From positions 62,001 through 126,000 of the forward strand of contig NZ_JANLGQ010000003.1 of the NCBI RefSeq assembly GCF_026157065.1: a DNA stretch of 64,000 nucleotides, read 5' to 3'. Within the stretch, counting starts at the first letter, position 1; each line of letters begins with the position of its first letter. The DNA is from Enterococcus sp. HY326 (GTDB taxonomy: Bacteria; Bacillota; Bacilli; Lactobacillales; Enterococcaceae). Under the pieces are notes generated by a model that saw only the letters and a list, made by a program, of their open reading frames with translations, had not been told where the DNA came from and ran no database searches. Position numbers and translations under genes: made by a program. Positions 16,779 through 25,632 of the stretch are shown here, piece after piece.

Positions 16779-18131
16779 TATTTAGTGAGAAAACTAATAA
16801 ATATCTCGGCAGATCAACAAAAGACCGGCGAACTTATCAATATATTGTCCGAAGAACTAACGAATAAATCTTTTTCTGGAAGATTTGGTGGAGAAGGATT
16901 GATAGAAGCATTTGAAACGTTACGTCTGGCACTAATCCGAATTTATAGTAAAATCACTACAGATGAATTGGACGATTTATTTCGTCGCCATTTAGAGTTA
17001 GCTGTTAATTCATTATTACAAGCTGAATTAACAGCGTTTCTTGACTATGAGAAATATGATAGAGCAGGATTTAATTCAGGGAATTCCCGTAACGGAATTA
17101 TACGCGTTCGTTTAAAACAGAATACGGAGAATTGAACCTGGTAATACCTAGAGATCTTGAGGGGGAATTTACACAACAAACAGTACCTGCCTATAAATGA
17201 ACGAATGATTCTTTAGAGACGACAATTAATCAATTGTTTCAAAAGGGCATTACAATGTCAGAAATCTCTGATTTGATTGAAAAAATGTATGGTTATTACT
17301 ATACTCCGCAAACTATTTCGAACATGAGCAAATTAGCATCTGAAGATGTTCTAGCTTTCAAAGAAAGAAAGCTTGAATCGAACTATTCAGTGATTTTTAT
17401 GGATGCCACTCACATTCCAATAAAGAGACGGACAGTCTTAAAAGAAGCTGTGCATAATAGTGATTGATATTCGTCTAGATGGAACCAAAGAGGTACTTGG
17501 ATTTACTATTGCTCCAACCGAATCAGCTTATATCTGGAAAGAACTACTTCAAGATATTAAAACTTGTGGGTTAGAAGAGGTTTAATTAGTCGTAACTGAC
17601 GGACTAAGTGGTATTGCTGATAGCATCCATGCAATCTATCAAAATGCTCAGTTTCAGCAATGTTGCGTTCATGTTTTTAGAAATATCGCCTATAGCGTCC
17701 GTGTTGGTGATCGAAAGGAAATTTGTGATGATTTCAAACAAGTCTACCAAGCAACTTACAAAGAAGAAGCGGTTACGCAACTGGAATTTATGATAGATAA
17801 GTCGAAAAAACAGTACCTACAGTGATTAAATTACTCATGAACCCTGCTATATTAACGTTCTATAATTTTCCAACTTCAATCAGAAGGACGATTTATTCGA
17901 CTAATTTAATTGAAGGATTTAATAAACAATTAAAAAAATATACAAAAAGAAAAGAACAATTTCCTAATGAAGAATCTCTAGAGAGATCCCTTGTTTCGCA
18001 AGTCAATCAATATAACCAAAGATTCTTATCTAGAGTACACAAAGGGTTTAAAGAAATTCAGCATACTTTGGAATCAATGTTTTAACTTGAGTGCCAGAGT
18101 GGATATTTCATTTACACATAATTCTTTACGC
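16770..18131 (+). mobile_element. IS256-family insertion sequence remnant
   Basis: The transposase pseudogene is followed by a candidate right terminal repeat on the minus strand, GTAAAGAATTATGTGTAAA (about 18112-18130), of the GTAAAG...TGTGTAAA type seen in this family. No matching left repeat was found, so the left end is probably deleted. The right end runs into the last codons of the LacI-ribokinase fusion gene. Exact boundaries are uncertain. Confidence 0.6.
16785..18085 (+). pseudogene. IS256-family transposase, decayed by frameshifts and stops
   Basis: Conceptual pieces in successive frames align end to end with an IS256 (MULE-type DDE) transposase: ELTAFLDYEKYDRAGFNSGN near the start, FMDATHIPIK (first catalytic Asp), VVTDGLSGIADS (second Asp) and NLIEGFNKQLKK (Glu). 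Breaks occur at about 17130 (frameshift), 17200 (stop), 17455 (stop/frameshift), 17583 (stop) and 17821 (stop). The intact protein is normally ~390-400 residues, and nearly all of that span is present. It cannot make active transposase. Confidence 0.9.
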
Positions 18132-20016
18132 TACCAATTTTTGAAATATAGGTATCAAGAGTTTGCTTATCAATTAATGAGGGGATTACCCCATCACGAG
18201 AAATCGAAAAACCAGCAGCGGCAGTGGCAATTGAGATGCTTTTTTCTATATCATTTCCATACATCAGGTAGGCAGTCATCGCACTGATAAAGGCATCACC
18301 AGCACCAGTACTATCAATAGAAGGGAAGTCGGATGATTCAAAAAATAGACTTTTATTTTTTGTCTTCAAAAAGCTACCTTTCGCTCCACGAGTGACGATA
18401 ATCATTTTTACCCCTTGAGCTAAAAACCAAGTGGCTTTTTCTTCTAATGTAGTTCCTTCCTCAGCAAATTCAGTCAGATAGTCTTCATTGGGCACTAAGA
18501 TATCAATTTTTTTCAACATTTCCTTTGAAATAGATTGAGCTGTGGCAGGTTTCAAAATAGTTTTTGCACCATGTTTATGAGCTAAATCGCTAGCTTTTTC
18601 AATCGCTTCTAAAGGAATTTCGGTCTGCATCAAACAATATTCAGCATCTTCGAAAGCTTCCTCTTGAGTCTCGATATCTTTTGGTGAGAGCTCGTAATTT
18701 GCTCCGGGTAAAATTGAAATCATAGACTCACCATCAGGCTGGACAAATATATATGCTTTGCCAGTGTTGCCACTTTTGGAGTGAATGAGGTTGCTTGTAT
18801 TGATACCATGTGCCTCTAACTCTTTATAGACTCGATCGCTATCTAAATCTTTTCCAATTTTTCCAATCAAGCTGACCCGGTGGCCAAGTTTCGCTACTCC
18901 AATGGCTTGGTTTAGTCCTTTACCCCCAGGCATATTAGTGATATTAGACAGAATTATACTTTTTCCCTCGACTGGAATTTCTGGTGTAGTCAAGTAAGTG
19001 TCAATGTTAATACTGCCAATAACTGTAACCTTAGGGGCATGTAAATCATAGGGTTTACTTATGGTAACAAAATTATTAATTTCAGGATGCCCAAACTGAA
19101 TGGTTGGAGAGTCGATATCACTTTTGTTTTCAATCGCTTTTATGATTTTCTGACAGATAATTTTCCCAAAGTCTGCGTTTTTTACAATGACAGAAGATAT
19201 TTTAATGTGTGAATTTGCCAAAGAAAAGTCACGATCATTCTGAATAGCAATAAGGGAAAAATTTTCGGGAATTTGGATATTAGAACCATTGACTAAGCTA
19301 TATAATTCCATAGCTTGAACATAGGTTGAGACGACGATTCCTGTCAGTTCTTGCTTGCCAATTTTATGAAGTAGTTCATCATCTATACCGTGATAAATCT
19401 CATCTCGGGAAAACTGTAATCCATTTTCAAAAAAAGCCTTCTTATACCCTTCAATGAACTTAGCTGTTCTTCTACCAGCTTTTACGAGACAGGCAATTTT
19501 TTTGTGCCCTTTTTCAATCAAAGTTTTTGTCATAGTGAAAGCAGTGGACTCGTAGGGCAACAGTAAAGAATTATCATCACCATCCACTCCGATAGTTTGC
19601 AAGGGAACATCTATTTGATCAAATAAGTATTTTTTTGACAGACTGTTTTTTGAAACGGGTTCCCAGATTATGGCATCGACGTTCGCTTTGCAGATAGTGG
19701 TGATATTTTTAAGCTCCTGCTCTTCATTATTGTAATTATTTAAAACTAAAGTGCTATAACCATTTTTTTGTGCTTCGCTTAAAATACCATCTAAGGTCGA
19801 ATCTTTAGTCGTTGTTGAATTCAGAAGAACTCCTATTGTCCAAGATCTCTTTTGTGGAGTAATTTTTGATGAGTAGGGAGAATAATTATATTCTTTGACA
19901 ACTCTTAAAACGCGCTCTCTAGTTTCTTGGCGAATCGAATCGTCTTTTCCGTTAACAATTTTAGAAACTGTAGATACTGAAACGCCGGCTAACTTGGCTA
20001 TATCTTTTATGTTCAT
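18112..20016 (-). CDS. LacI-type regulator fused to a ribokinase domain
   Basis: A 634-residue fusion. An N-terminal LacI helix-turn-helix (NIKDIAKLAGVSVSTVSKIVNG) is followed by a periplasmic-binding-type sensor domain (about 55-325) and then a complete PfkB/ribokinase domain (about 328-634). The kinase keeps the substrate loop GGKGLNQA and the catalytic motif DSTGAGDAF (Asp about 574), so it is probably active. The second ATG is chosen as start: AAAGG lies nine bases before it, while the first ATG (three codons upstream) touches the ribosome site. The gene is divergent from the ECF/nucleoside operon, which it most likely controls. Its stop codon lies within the IS-end-like sequence, so the last residues may be altered. 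Confidence 0.88.
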   Translation of the reverse strand: MNIKDIAKLAGVSVSTVSKIVNGKDDSIRQETRERVLRVVKEYNYSPYSSKITPQKRSWTIGVLLNSTTTKDSTLDGILSEAQKNGYSTLVLNNYNNEEQELKNITTICKANVDAIIWEPVSKNSLSKKYLFDQIDVPLQTIGVDGDDNSLLLPYESTAFTMTKTLIEKGHKKIACLVKAGRRTAKFIEGYKKAFFENGLQFSRDEIYHGIDDELLHKIGKQELTGIVVSTYVQAMELYSLVNGSNIQIPENFSLIAIQNDRDFSLANSHIKISSVIVKNADFGKIICQKIIKAIENKSDIDSPTIQFGHPEINNFVTISKPYDLHAPKVTVIGSINIDTYLTTPEIPVEGKSIILSNITNMPGGKGLNQAIGVAKLGHRVSLIGKIGKDLDSDRVYKELEAHGINTSNLIHSKSGNTGKAYIFVQPDGESMISILPGANYELSPKDIETQEEAFEDAEYCLMQTEIPLEAIEKASDLAHKHGAKTILKPATAQSISKEMLKKIDILVPNEDYLTEFAEEGTTLEEKATWFLAQGVKMIIVTRGAKGSFLKTKNKSLFFESSDFPSIDSTGAGDAFISAMTAYLMYGNDIEKSISIATAAAGFSISRDGVIPSLIDKQTLDTYISKIGSVKNYV

Positions 20017-20117
20017 ATGAGACATCCTTTCTAATCGAAATTCTTGGCTTTACAGTTACTATAATAATCTATCCAAAGAAAACCGGTCAAATAAAAAATT
20101 ATTCACGAAAAAAAATA

Positions 20118-20146
20118 TTGACAACGGTTTCAAATAATGCTAAATT
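20118..20146 (+). promoter_or_regulatory. Promoter of the ECF/nucleoside operon with a cre/LacI-type operator
   Basis: TTGACA (20118-20123), 17 bases, TAAATT (20141-20146). The -35 box lies in TGACAACGGTTTCA (20119-20132); its complement TGAAACCGTTGTCA fits the cre consensus TGWAANCGNTNWCA at every position. It could bind CcpA, the adjacent LacI-ribokinase protein, or both. Confidence 0.65.
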
Positions 20147-20217
20147 CTATTTAAGAAAACATTTTCGGAAAACACTTTCTTTAACAGTATAACATATTTA
20201 TCATTGGAGGGGTTGCG

Positions 20218-20826
20218 ATGAAGAAAGAAAAGGTACGGATTTTTGTAGCTAAGCAATTAACAACAAAATCATTAGTACTAATTCCAATTGCTGTTGGGAT
20301 TAACTTGATTGGTGGCACTCTTTGCTCAACATTAAAATTGCCACTTTTTCTAGACATGATTGGCACTATTCTAATTGCTTGTCTTTCAGGACCTTGGATT
20401 GCTGCTTTATGTGGATTTATCACAAATTTATTTTTAACGATTGTTGCTAATCCAGTGTATTTACCTTATTCGATTGTTAGCATTTTATGTGGGCTTGTTA
20501 CTGGCTATTTAGTTAAATTAGGACTTTTCAAAAAAATCTGGGGAGTTGTTTTAACATGGTTGGCTTGTTCATTAACAAATACTATCAGCGCGTCATTGAT
20601 TACTATTTTCGTTTATGGAGGCGCCACTGGTATTAACACAAGTTCATTAGCGACAGCAGCTTTGATAGCGGCTACAAAAGAAATCGTGTTTGCTGTTTTT
20701 TCAACCTCTATGGTGGAAAACTTAATCGATAAAGGAATTGTTTTTATCATTGCTTATTCACTATTCAGAAAAATCCCTAAGAAGTTTGCTTCGCAATATG
20801 CGCCACTAGATTCTGCAAAAGTTTAA
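20218..20826 (+). CDS. ECF transporter S component (substrate-binding membrane subunit)
   Basis: 202-residue protein with about six membrane helices and the fold pattern of ECF S components: short basic N terminus, LFLDMIGTILIACLSGP in helix 2-3, and acidic/basic loops. Directly followed by the T component and two ATPases, so it is a group I ECF system with its own energising module. S components bind vitamins or nucleoside-like compounds with high affinity. The operon (nucleoside hydrolase, ribokinases) suggests a nucleoside or riboside, but the ligand cannot be read from sequence. A good GGAGGGG site precedes the ATG. Confidence 0.75.
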   Translation: MKKEKVRIFVAKQLTTKSLVLIPIAVGINLIGGTLCSTLKLPLFLDMIGTILIACLSGPWIAALCGFITNLFLTIVANPVYLPYSIVSILCGLVTGYLVKLGLFKKIWGVVLTWLACSLTNTISASLITIFVYGGATGINTSSLATAALIAATKEIVFAVFSTSMVENLIDKGIVFIIAYSLFRKIPKKFASQYAPLDSAKV

Positions 20827-20841
20827 AAAGGAAGTGAAATA

Positions 20842-21594
20842 ATGGAAGGTGTATCAAAAAGAATTGAGAATTTGAATCCATTGACTAAACTTTTGGCAAT
20901 ACTTGTTTTTGGCATGGCTACTGGCTTCTTCCCAAATCCCATACTCGGCTTTGTATTATTGTTTTTATTGATGATTCTGGCATTTATTTTACATTTGTTA
21001 GTGGGATTTTCTAAAATGATTTTTGGCTTCGGCGTGCCTTTAACTACTATGTTAGTTTTTATCCAAGGTTTTTATAGTCCCCAAAATAACCAAATTCTAC
21101 TTGATTTTGGATTTGCTCAACTCGGCCTTGAAGGAACCATGTACGCGCTAAAACTTGTGAGTGTTCTTTTGGTTTTTATGGGAACGTTTTTCTTAATGAA
21201 TCAAACAACTAAGACATCAAAATTAGTTGCTGCTCTTGAAAAAAGCGGCTTAAATCCTAAAATAGGCTACCTAGTTTTAGCAAGCTTTAATGTCGTACCA
21301 CAAATGAATCGCAGATTAAAAGAAATCAGAGAGGCTCAGGAATCACGTGGAGTTGTTCTAAAAGGAAACATCTTCCATCGAGTGAAGACGTTTGTTCCTT
21401 TGATTGGACCAATAGTTTTGAGTTCTTTCACAGATGCCCAGGAAAGAGGAATGACATTGGAAACTCGTGGTTTTGCGATTGAAGGAGTTAAACGTACTTC
21501 CTTAGTTATTACGACAACAGATAAGCTAGATTACATTGTTCGATATAGTCTTCTGCTTTTTTTACTGCTAGTTATCATAAATAATTTTAGATAG
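20842..21594 (+). CDS. ECF transporter T component (EcfT/CbiQ family)
   Basis: 250-residue transmembrane coupling protein with five to six helices. The two ARG-type coupling motifs are visible as REAQESRG (about residue 168) and ETRGFAIEG (about 211), which contact the ATPases. It lies between the S component and the two A components, in the usual order. Confidence 0.9.
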   Translation: MEGVSKRIENLNPLTKLLAILVFGMATGFFPNPILGFVLLFLLMILAFILHLLVGFSKMIFGFGVPLTTMLVFIQGFYSPQNNQILLDFGFAQLGLEGTMYALKLVSVLLVFMGTFFLMNQTTKTSKLVAALEKSGLNPKIGYLVLASFNVVPQMNRRLKEIREAQESRGVVLKGNIFHRVKTFVPLIGPIVLSSFTDAQERGMTLETRGFAIEGVKRTSLVITTTDKLDYIVRYSLLLFLLLVIINNFR

Positions 21595-21606
21595 ATGGGG
21601 GACGAA

Positions 21607-22458
21607 ATGGAAAACATAATTGAGATTTCTAATTTATCTTACCGTTACAACCAAAGTAGTCACCGAAGCCTAGACTCAGTCAGTTTCAATGTAAAAAGAG
21701 GTGAATTTTTAGCTATTATTGGCCCCAACGCCTCAGGTAAGTCTACCTTATGTAATGCTTTGGTTGGTCTAATACCATACTTTTTCGTTGGAGCAAAGGA
21801 AGGGAAAGTATTGGTTAATGGAAAAAATGTTGACGAAACTGATATTAGTGATTTATCAGCTGTTGCCGGGCTCGTTTTTCAAAATCCGTTTAATCAGCTT
21901 TCTTATACCACTGAAACAGTTGCCGAAGAGCTTGCTTATGGCTTAGGAAATCGTGGTGTTGCTAGAGAAGAGATGTTAAAGAAGATCGATGAGGTTGCGA
22001 AAAGAATTTCTTTGACAGATTTGCTGAATCAAAATCCTTTAGAACTGTCTGGGGGACAAGTACAGCGTGTGGCTTTTGGTTCAACTTTCATTTTAGAACC
22101 ACAAATATTAGTGTTAGACGAATTTACGACTCAGCTAGATCCTCGAGGTAGTGATGAGTTGATGCAATTGATTAAAAGCTTAAATCAAGAGGGTGTGACA
22201 ATCATTATTGTTGACCATGATATGGAACGTGTAGCTAAATATGCCAATCGAGTACTCGTTTTAAACGAAGGAAGAGTAATGCAAATTGGAACACCTCGCG
22301 AGGTTTTTACCAAAGAGAACGCTAAAAAATATCAAATAGATTTACCAGAGTTTGTTAAGCTGAGCTATCTTTTGAAGGAAAAAAATTATTGGCAAGGGGA
22401 AATAGCCTTCACAGAAAAAGAAGCTTTAAATATGTTGAAGGAGATTAAATTATGTTAA
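21607..22458 (+). CDS. ECF transporter ATPase A1
   Basis: ATPase of about 283 residues. Walker A is GPNASGKST, the signature is LSGGQVQRV, and Walker B is ILVLDEF with the catalytic glutamate. The switch histidine is in IIVDHDMERVAKY. The start is set at the second ATG, which follows GGGGGA; the ATG four codons earlier lacks a ribosome site. It overlaps the second ATPase gene by seven bases. Confidence 0.92.
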   Translation: MENIIEISNLSYRYNQSSHRSLDSVSFNVKRGEFLAIIGPNASGKSTLCNALVGLIPYFFVGAKEGKVLVNGKNVDETDISDLSAVAGLVFQNPFNQLSYTTETVAEELAYGLGNRGVAREEMLKKIDEVAKRISLTDLLNQNPLELSGGQVQRVAFGSTFILEPQILVLDEFTTQLDPRGSDELMQLIKSLNQEGVTIIIVDHDMERVAKYANRVLVLNEGRVMQIGTPREVFTKENAKKYQIDLPEFVKLSYLLKEKNYWQGEIAFTEKEALNMLKEIKLC

Positions 22459-23264
22459 TCGAAATCTCAAATTTAGTTCATCAATATGCTTCCGGACAGA
22501 GGGCTTTAAACGGTGTCAGTTTTTCGATAGAAGCAACAAATCCAGTAGCAATTATTGGACAAAATGGTGCAGGAAAAACAACTTTGGTAAAGCATCTCAA
22601 CGGTTTGTTAAAACCGACATCTGGAAAAATCTATATTGATGGCAAGGAAATTTCTACACAAGAAACGTCTGCTTGGTCAAAGACTGTTGGTTATGTCTTT
22701 CAAAATCCTGATAACCAGCTATTTCTAGATTCTGTAAAAAAGGAATTTGAATTTGGACCTAAGCAGATTGGCATGGAGAAAGAGGAAATCGCAACAAGGC
22801 TAGAAATGGTTAGCCAGCTTGTTGGACTATCAAAAAAACTCGATGTGCATCCTTTTGATCTTTCTGCCGCAGAAAAAAAATTCTGCACGATTGGTTCAGT
22901 CTTAATGATGAATCCTAAAATTATCATACTAGATGAACCCACTTGCGGCCAAGATTTATTAGGTGCTCAGCGCTTAAACCAAATCGTTAAGCAATTGGCG
23001 GAGTTAAACATTTTGTGTATCACTATCTCCCATGATATGAGATTCGTTGCAGAAAACTTCGAACGAATTCTTGTTATGCGAAAAGGAGAAGTAGTTTTAG
23101 ATGGCGATAGACAAACTATTTTTAAAGAGCGGGAACAATTGGCCAGCAGTTTTGTTACGCCACCACCGATAGCTCAATTGGGACTCAAACTAGGATTAAC
23201 TCAACTGGCTTTTAACGCCGTTGATTTTATTAATAAATTAGAGGAGGAAACACAAAATGTCTGA
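22452..23264 (+). CDS. ECF transporter ATPase A2 with degenerate signature motif
   Basis: 270-residue ATPase. Walker A (GQNGAGKTT), Walker B (IIILDEPTCGQD) and the switch histidine (ITISHDMRF) are intact. Where LSGGQ should stand it reads LSAAEKKF, so the C-loop is degenerate. Since each ATP site uses the signature of the partner, the A1-A2 heterodimer should have only one normal site. It overlaps the next gene by eight bases. Confidence 0.9.
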   Translation: MLIEISNLVHQYASGQRALNGVSFSIEATNPVAIIGQNGAGKTTLVKHLNGLLKPTSGKIYIDGKEISTQETSAWSKTVGYVFQNPDNQLFLDSVKKEFEFGPKQIGMEKEEIATRLEMVSQLVGLSKKLDVHPFDLSAAEKKFCTIGSVLMMNPKIIILDEPTCGQDLLGAQRLNQIVKQLAELNILCITISHDMRFVAENFERILVMRKGEVVLDGDRQTIFKEREQLASSFVTPPPIAQLGLKLGLTQLAFNAVDFINKLEEETQNV

Positions 23265-23958
23265 TGTAATTATACAGATTTACGGAATTAGGACGGTCGA
23301 AGACGCAAGGATGGTAGTGGAGCTTGGAGGAAATCACCTCGGCATTTGCTACGGTAAAAATAAGCGAGTTCCTAATCAATTAAGTTGTGAGGAAGCTAAA
23401 GAGATATTTGATAATATTCCAGAAAACGGGGTTGCGATTGGCCTAACTGTCGCTGAAGACATTGATGAGATAACAGAGGATTTAAAAATTGCTCTACCAG
23501 AAATTCTTCATTTGTCAGGTGATATTGAAGGGATTTCACCCGATGAGATTACTGCCTTGAAAACTAGGTTTCCCAATTTGAAAATTATGCAAGCCATACC
23601 GGTATTATCAGGGATACCGCTAGAAGAACAAAAAGTGATGGAGTACGTGAAAGAGTATGAAGCAGTTTCTGATTTCTTTTTAATTGATACAAAGACTCCT
23701 GATGCAGGAGATATTGGTGCAACTGGAGCTGAACATGATAGAAATATTGATAAAAAAATTGTAGAGAGTACGAAGGTTCCATGCATTATTGCCGGGGGAT
23801 TAGGGGCAGATAACATTGCCGAAGCAATTCATTTAACCAAGCCGTATGGCGTCGATTCCTTCACCCTAACTAATTATTCTGATGAAAGAGCTGATACTAA
23901 GAGATGCAAAGATCCAGAAAAGGTACTAGCTTTTGTAGAGGCTGTGAAAAATGCCTAA
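23257..23958 (+). CDS. TrpF-like TIM barrel protein lacking the catalytic cysteine
   Basis: 233 residues, the length of phosphoribosylanthranilate isomerase (TrpF). Similarity includes GIRTVEDARM at the N terminus, LIDTKTP with the general-acid aspartate (D144), GATGAEHD near 154-161 and the phosphate-binding AGGLGADNI near 179-187. The general base of TrpF, the cysteine of KxCGI, is a tyrosine here (QIYGI, Y9). No other trp gene is present. It is therefore unlikely to serve tryptophan synthesis and more likely acts on a different phosphorylated ribosyl compound. It overlaps genes on both sides, so it is central to the operon. Confidence 0.75.
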   Translation: MSDVIIQIYGIRTVEDARMVVELGGNHLGICYGKNKRVPNQLSCEEAKEIFDNIPENGVAIGLTVAEDIDEITEDLKIALPEILHLSGDIEGISPDEITALKTRFPNLKIMQAIPVLSGIPLEEQKVMEYVKEYEAVSDFFLIDTKTPDAGDIGATGAEHDRNIDKKIVESTKVPCIIAGGLGADNIAEAIHLTKPYGVDSFTLTNYSDERADTKRCKDPEKVLAFVEAVKNA

Positions 23959-24910
23959 GGTGTTAGTTGTAGGTGATGCTAACGTTGATATTATTGTACC
24001 TTACCCGAAAATCATAGATTCCGAAAAAGGGCTGGCTTCCTTTGAAAACCCCATTCTTCAAGGAGGTGGAACAGCAGCCAATACAGCAATTGCTTTGTCT
24101 AGAATTGGGGTTGAAACTGCTTTTTTAGGCACAGTAGGAAATGACAGCTATGGGAAATTTGTAGCAAAGGATTTTGAGAATGAAGGAATTGATGTCGCTC
24201 ATTTAATTATTGATCCTAGTTTAAATACTGTAGGGGTTTTTGCATTTATTGATGACTCAGGAGAACGATATTTGTGGGGATGGCCTAGAGAACAACAAGC
24301 GTTTAAAGAAATTGCTGGGGAGTACGTGAATGAAAATACTTTAAAAGATATTAATTGGGTGCATTCTTCTGGAATGGCAGTTGTCCATGATTCTTCAGCA
24401 AGGAGTTCTATCCTAAAATTATTTACACTTGCTCAGCAAGCTGGAATACCCACATCTTTTGATTTAAATTTACGTGTAAATGATGGCCAGTTAGACCCTG
24501 AATATAAGGAAGCAGTATTAAAAATATTGGAGCAAACGAATTATGTTTTGGGGTCTGCAAAGGACGAATATGCCTATATCGGTACAACTGACAATTGGTT
24601 AGATAATGTCAAAGAACTAGTGTCAAAAGAACGCGTTTGTATTGTTCGTAATGGTAGTCATGGCTCTTTAATTGTTACTGAGGAGGAGCAAGCTGAGGTT
24701 TCAGCTTTTCGCATCACTGTAAAAGATACAGTTGGAGCTGGAGACACTTATAATGCTGGCTTTATTAAAGGAATGCTTCATGGCGAAGATTTACGTAAAT
24801 GTTTATTTCTGGGTAATGCCGTAGCAGGCTATACAGTATCTAAAATAGGAGCTAGAAATTGTCCTCGAAAAATAGAATTAGCTACTTTTATTGAGGAGCA
24901 TGGAGGATAA
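23951..24910 (+). CDS. PfkB family sugar or nucleoside kinase
   Basis: 319-residue kinase of the ribokinase fold. The N-terminal GDANVDIIVP strand, the GGGTAANTAIALSRIG loop and the catalytic DTVGAGDTYNAG motif are all present. PfkB members phosphorylate ribose, fructose-phosphates, nucleosides and pseudouridine. It differs clearly from the two ribokinases of the locus, so it likely has another substrate. Starts within the last codons of the TrpF-like gene. Confidence 0.9.
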   Translation: MPKVLVVGDANVDIIVPYPKIIDSEKGLASFENPILQGGGTAANTAIALSRIGVETAFLGTVGNDSYGKFVAKDFENEGIDVAHLIIDPSLNTVGVFAFIDDSGERYLWGWPREQQAFKEIAGEYVNENTLKDINWVHSSGMAVVHDSSARSSILKLFTLAQQAGIPTSFDLNLRVNDGQLDPEYKEAVLKILEQTNYVLGSAKDEYAYIGTTDNWLDNVKELVSKERVCIVRNGSHGSLIVTEEEQAEVSAFRITVKDTVGAGDTYNAGFIKGMLHGEDLRKCLFLGNAVAGYTVSKIGARNCPRKIELATFIEEHGG

Positions 24911-24915
24911 AAGCT

Positions 24916-25632
24916 TTGCTGAAACTTAGTACAGAAACCTGTATCAGCGTAATTTGGGATTTCGATGGAACCTTGGTAGATACAAGCTCGGATGTTTGGA
25001 AATCTTTAATTAGTGCAGCAAGAATGTGTACCGGGGAGATAAACTGCGAGTATATTTCAGATGATACTAATTTGGCAAAGCCAATCCAAGAGATATTTTC
25101 TCAGATGTTGATCAATGGGGACGCAAGTCAACTTAATTTTTTCGAAAAGGAAGTTGCAAGCCATTATCGTACAAAGAATAACTTTGATCAATCATTCGCT
25201 TATGAAGGCATTCGGGAAATTTTACACTTTTTTCAGGAGCAAGGAGTTCCACAGTTTGTCGCCTCTATGAAGCCTCAACAGCCTTTAAAGAAAGTAATAA
25301 AAAAATTGAATTGGGAAGAGTACTTTTTGGAAGTCATAACGCCAGATGTACTAGATAGTAAAGTTTTGACTAAGGAAGAAATGATCTATTTAATAGTAGA
25401 AAAAAATAAGTTGGATAAAAAAAGCTGTTATATGATAGGCGATTCAGCGAGTGATATCTTAGCAGCTTCAAAAAATGAAATTTTAACCATCGGAGTAACC
25501 TATGGCGATGGAAACTCAGAAGAACTAATTAGTTCTAACCCGGATACAATAATAGATTGTTCTCAATTGTTGAAAGATTTTTTTATAAAAGGAGGGAAGT
25601 CATTTGAAGGGGAATTTCGAAATAGAAATTGA
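24916..25632 (+). CDS. HAD superfamily phosphatase (phosphoglycolate-phosphatase-like)
   Basis: 238 residues with the HAD motifs in order: DFDGTLVDT (nucleophile Asp), a serine/threonine motif near SMKPQQP, a lysine, and GDSASDILAA. A helical cap sits after motif I. It begins at TTG behind GGAGGA. HAD proteins of this group remove phosphate from small metabolites. It overlaps the alcohol dehydrogenase start by 29 bases. Confidence 0.88.
   Translation: MLKLSTETCISVIWDFDGTLVDTSSDVWKSLISAARMCTGEINCEYISDDTNLAKPIQEIFSQMLINGDASQLNFFEKEVASHYRTKNNFDQSFAYEGIREILHFFQEQGVPQFVASMKPQQPLKKVIKKLNWEEYFLEVITPDVLDSKVLTKEEMIYLIVEKNKLDKKSCYMIGDSASDILAASKNEILTIGVTYGDGNSEELISSNPDTIIDCSQLLKDFFIKGGKSFEGEFRNRN

Noticed and set aside
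23257-23958. Phosphoribosylanthranilate isomerase of tryptophan synthesis
   Set aside because: The catalytic Cys is a Tyr and there are no trp genes nearby; only the fold and part of the site agree.
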